Assembly: GCA_002069885.1 (NCBI GenBank)
Contig: MWCD01000014.1
Location: 1 to 64,000, forward strand
DNA from: a bacterium ADurb.Bin236
GTDB lineage: Bacteria; UBP15; UBA6099
Length of the DNA stretch: 64,000 bases
Direction: 5' to 3'
Made by a program: the position numbers and the translations under genes. The notes beneath the pieces were generated by a model, which saw only the letters and a program-made list of their open reading frames with translations, did not search any database and had not been told where the DNA came from. How positions within the stretch are numbered: position 1 is the stretch's first letter; every line of letters starts with the position of its first letter. Positions 61,698 through 64,000 of the stretch are shown here, piece after piece.

Positions 61698-62749
61698 AGG
61701 GATGTGAGTAACGGAGTTCTCCATAAGAGATTGTTGGTCGTCCTTTCAGATAGGATTTGCCATTCGTTTTCGCTGAATGTGTCCGTGAAAAGCCAGTTGT
61801 TTGACAGAAGGTCCGCCTGAACCGGTCGCCAGTCGCCGATGCAACTCGACTCCTCGTTGTATGTGGCGAGTTCGAGAATCACGGACATACACGCGGGCAC
61901 CCAGAACCGGAGGATACGAAACAGCTTGTTTCGCACCTTCTCGAACATGTGGAAGTCGTAAGTCGCTTTGATCTTGATGCGGATTCTGTCCGGAGATTTG
62001 TCGCCGCCGAGGATATAGTCCGCCGTGTCTGCTGACGTATCCATGTTCATCGTGACGTTTGGATCACTCACCTTGAGCGTCGTGCTGTCTGGATGGCCGG
62101 TCATGAGGATGTTGCGGTTGTATTTGATGACCTCCATGTCCCAGTTCATGATCCCCTGAATGAGATCGATGAGTCCCCGGCGCGTGCCTTTCTTTCGGTA
62201 GATGGCAACGGCGCGTTTGATTTCGGCGCGCTGGCGCAACACCGGCAGCTCTCGATTCAGAAGCCAGCCCACATTCCACGCGAGATGCTCGAGCAGGTCA
62301 TCGCGCGCTTCGTTCACATTGGATGTGTCGTTAAGACCGGATTGTGTTGTCCTGAACTTCTCCAGTTCCCATGCTATGATTCCTATGAACCGGCGCAACT
62401 CGTCGTTCTCGTCATTTCGTTCGTAGAGTTCCGGGAGATTGCCGTACAGCTTGCCGTGATAATCGAATGACATCTCGCATCGGATGCGCGAGCGGTCAAC
62501 TTCCACGGGCACATCAATCCATGCGCCGACTGCGTCTTGAAAGAACGCGCGGTAGTAGTTGTAGAAACCGTGCGCGGGAGACGGGTCGACAAAGGACTCC
62601 ACCGCCGGGGCGGCGTCGGACACGACGATTCCGTCATGGATGTTCCGGGGATAATCCCTCGTTTTCCTGACGAGAATAGTCCGAGCCGCGTCCGGAGGAT
62701 TTGTCCATGACACGATTATCGAGTTATCACGATCATGCGACGTCAGCAT
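61694..62749 (-). CDS. Phage tail protein I-like baseplate protein
   Basis: 351 residues. The central part (about 95-250: YGNLPELYERNDENDELRRFIG, LLEHLAWNVGWLLN, AIYRKKGTRRGLIDLIQ) has the pattern of the P2 gpI/'phage tail protein' family that links baseplate and fibres. The N-terminal about 90 residues look like a beta-sandwich domain. AAGGAG precedes the ATG at 62749. It lies between an uncharacterised structural gene and a small tail gene. Confidence 0.75.
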   Translation of the reverse strand: MLTSHDRDNSIIVSWTNPPDAARTILVRKTRDYPRNIHDGIVVSDAAPAVESFVDPSPAHGFYNYYRAFFQDAVGAWIDVPVEVDRSRIRCEMSFDYHGKLYGNLPELYERNDENDELRRFIGIIAWELEKFRTTQSGLNDTSNVNEARDDLLEHLAWNVGWLLNRELPVLRQRAEIKRAVAIYRKKGTRRGLIDLIQGIMNWDMEVIKYNRNILMTGHPDSTTLKVSDPNVTMNMDTSADTADYILGGDKSPDRIRIKIKATYDFHMFEKVRNKLFRILRFWVPACMSVILELATYNEESSCIGDWRPVQADLLSNNWLFTDTFSENEWQILSERTTNNLLWRTPLLTSL

Positions 62750-62758
62750 GGATGCTCC

Positions 62759-64000
62759 TTACTTCTTCAGAAACGGCGCTATGGTGAGAAACGCGGGCAG
62801 GAGATTGTGGAGATCGTTCATGACGCTGAACGCCGCAAGCATCGAGCGGAACTGATCGGCGCGGGAAACTGTCGCACTCGAATAGTCCGGCTGCGTAAGG
62901 ATTGTGAGCGGCGCTCCGTCCGCGTCCGGCTGCACGAGGACTTCTCCGACCTTGATGTGGCCGGTCGGCTCGTCCTGTGCCACAGGCTCGTCATAAGGCG
63001 AGAACTCGAAGATGGCCGAATAGGGAATGCCGGAGAGCGCGATACCGGGCGCATAGAACTTGCCCTTGAGATATGCCGATCCGAGCGCAACCGCGATTGC
63101 GGACGGGAAGTCGTATCTTTTCCCGGTGAAGATTGGTTCCTGATAGGGAAGCAACTCGACCGTGACGTAATCTGGATTGATGACGTCGGTTGTGAGAAGC
63201 GGAATGTCTGTCCCAACGGAACACTTGAATCCGTCCGGGGCAAGCTGGGTGTAATCCGTTCCGCCGCCGCCCTGGACCGGAAGCCCGCTGCTGGATACGA
63301 GCGTAGTGTCATCGCAGATGAAGACGTCGTTGCCGCCGTTTGTATCCTGCCAACTCGCCGTGACACCGTTTTTGTCATAAGTCATGGTGTTGGAAGAGCT
63401 TGGCGCGCCGGTGATGTTGTTCTTCTGGAACGCGACATAGTTCTCGGAACGGGATTTGATTACCGGAGTGAACTCCTGCGCGAGCGGCATGGACTTGGTG
63501 TTGTTGGAATTGAGAACATTCCAACCAATGTGGATGTCGCCTTTGCAGGTTTCGCGGTAAACGGTTCCGAGCCAGTCCGGGAACTCGTTGTTGTTGTGAT
63601 CGCGGAGATAGTCAGAGCCCGCATAACACTCGCGGATTTCGCCGTCACCGCAGATGAAGGAAATGCAGGAAAGTTCGAGCCCGTCGTGGTCGTATGTGAT
63701 CTTCACCGGTTTGCCGACATCCGCGTCGGCGACACCGTCCAGATGCAGGACGCGCTCGGTGTAGCTGTTACCGTTCATGATGCGGTAACCGGCACGAATC
63801 TTCATATTGCCGTTGTACTGAAACCCGCTAAGGCGGTAGTAATCGCTTATCGAGCCACCGCGAAAAATATGTGCGTTGTTGAGGATGACGCCGATCTTGC
63901 TATCGCCGGGGAGCGACTGCACCATGACCGACCACATCGTGTCGTACTTCTCGTTGTTCTGCTCCCCCTCGATTGCGAGGAATATCTCTTTGCCGACAGG
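62759..64000 (-). CDS. Phage structural protein, partial at window edge
   Basis: At least 413 residues; the frame is open to the right edge, so the start lies outside. Beta-rich sequence with IFRGGSISDYYRLSGFQYNG, QGGGGTDYTQLAPDGFKC, AIAVALGSAYLKGKF and a final helical LLPAFLTIAPFLKK. It precedes the tail protein I-like gene by nine bases. Probably a baseplate or tail structural protein; no family recognised. Confidence 0.5.
   Translation of the reverse strand, partial: PVGKEIFLAIEGEQNNEKYDTMWSVMVQSLPGDSKIGVILNNAHIFRGGSISDYYRLSGFQYNGNMKIRAGYRIMNGNSYTERVLHLDGVADADVGKPVKITYDHDGLELSCISFICGDGEIRECYAGSDYLRDHNNNEFPDWLGTVYRETCKGDIHIGWNVLNSNNTKSMPLAQEFTPVIKSRSENYVAFQKNNITGAPSSSNTMTYDKNGVTASWQDTNGGNDVFICDDTTLVSSSGLPVQGGGGTDYTQLAPDGFKCSVGTDIPLLTTDVINPDYVTVELLPYQEPIFTGKRYDFPSAIAVALGSAYLKGKFYAPGIALSGIPYSAIFEFSPYDEPVAQDEPTGHIKVGEVLVQPDADGAPLTILTQPDYSSATVSRADQFRSMLAAFSVMNDLHNLLPAFLTIAPFLKK

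Overview
The window looks like a bacterial chromosome segment of roughly balanced base composition. Genes have strong GGAGG-type ribosome binding sites, TTG and GTG starts occur, and the one complete tRNA does not encode its CCA end. Glutamate dehydrogenase, FAD glycerol-3-phosphate dehydrogenase, an aryl-CoA ligase with an ACT partner, and exported proteins with signal peptides suggest a Gram-negative, probably anaerobic or facultative heterotroph. The sequence alone does not fix the phylum.

Layout. (1) 1-5.27 kb is the end of an integrated element lying mostly to the left of the window: a conserved leader, a small membrane protein, a Ski2-like helicase, a zinc ribbon, a sigma-like protein and a ParB-like protein. 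It ends at a 3' half of tRNA-Ala(GGC), a typical attachment scar. (2) 5.2-10.0 kb is a scarred zone. A 194-bp repeat carrying the tRNA-Ala 3' half occurs twice and a 59-bp part of it a third time, mixed with PAS-gene debris, a DUF3124 gene and a SulP transporter gene. (3) 10-24.5 kb is ordinary chromosome: a metallo-beta-lactamase-fold enzyme, an unusual pentapeptide-repeat protein, STAS proteins, gdhA, a glycerol-3-phosphate dehydrogenase, an epimerase, an MTH1187-family protein with a TIM-barrel partner, and ACT plus PaaK. At least two families of hairpin repeats are scattered between these genes. (4) 24.5-64 kb is a second element beginning at a complete tRNA-Asn(GTT). It carries a large serine recombinase, a sigma-54-type AAA+ activator, a six-unit 11-bp iteron array, a second helicase/membrane-protein/leader cassette, a seven-gene co-directional anti-phage run, an amidoligase/glutamine-amidotransferase/cyclotransferase cluster split by a recombinase-in-trio (RIT) element, and a phage lysis and tail module running off the right edge. 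The tail genes make a prophage the simplest reading.

The two elements face each other across about 20 kb of chromosome. In each, the helicase cassette lies near the attachment site with the helicase 3' end pointing towards it. The roughly 180-nt leader is about 97% identical between copies, while the proteins are much more diverged. The anti-phage run, in transcription order, is SNF2/PLD helicase, Eco57I-class methylase, inactive Argonaute, SIR2, a DUF262-HNH-Schlafen fusion, HamA and HamB. It therefore stacks at least three separate defence strategies in what looks like one transcription unit.

Identity figures and motif positions were counted by eye. No alignments or database searches were run.
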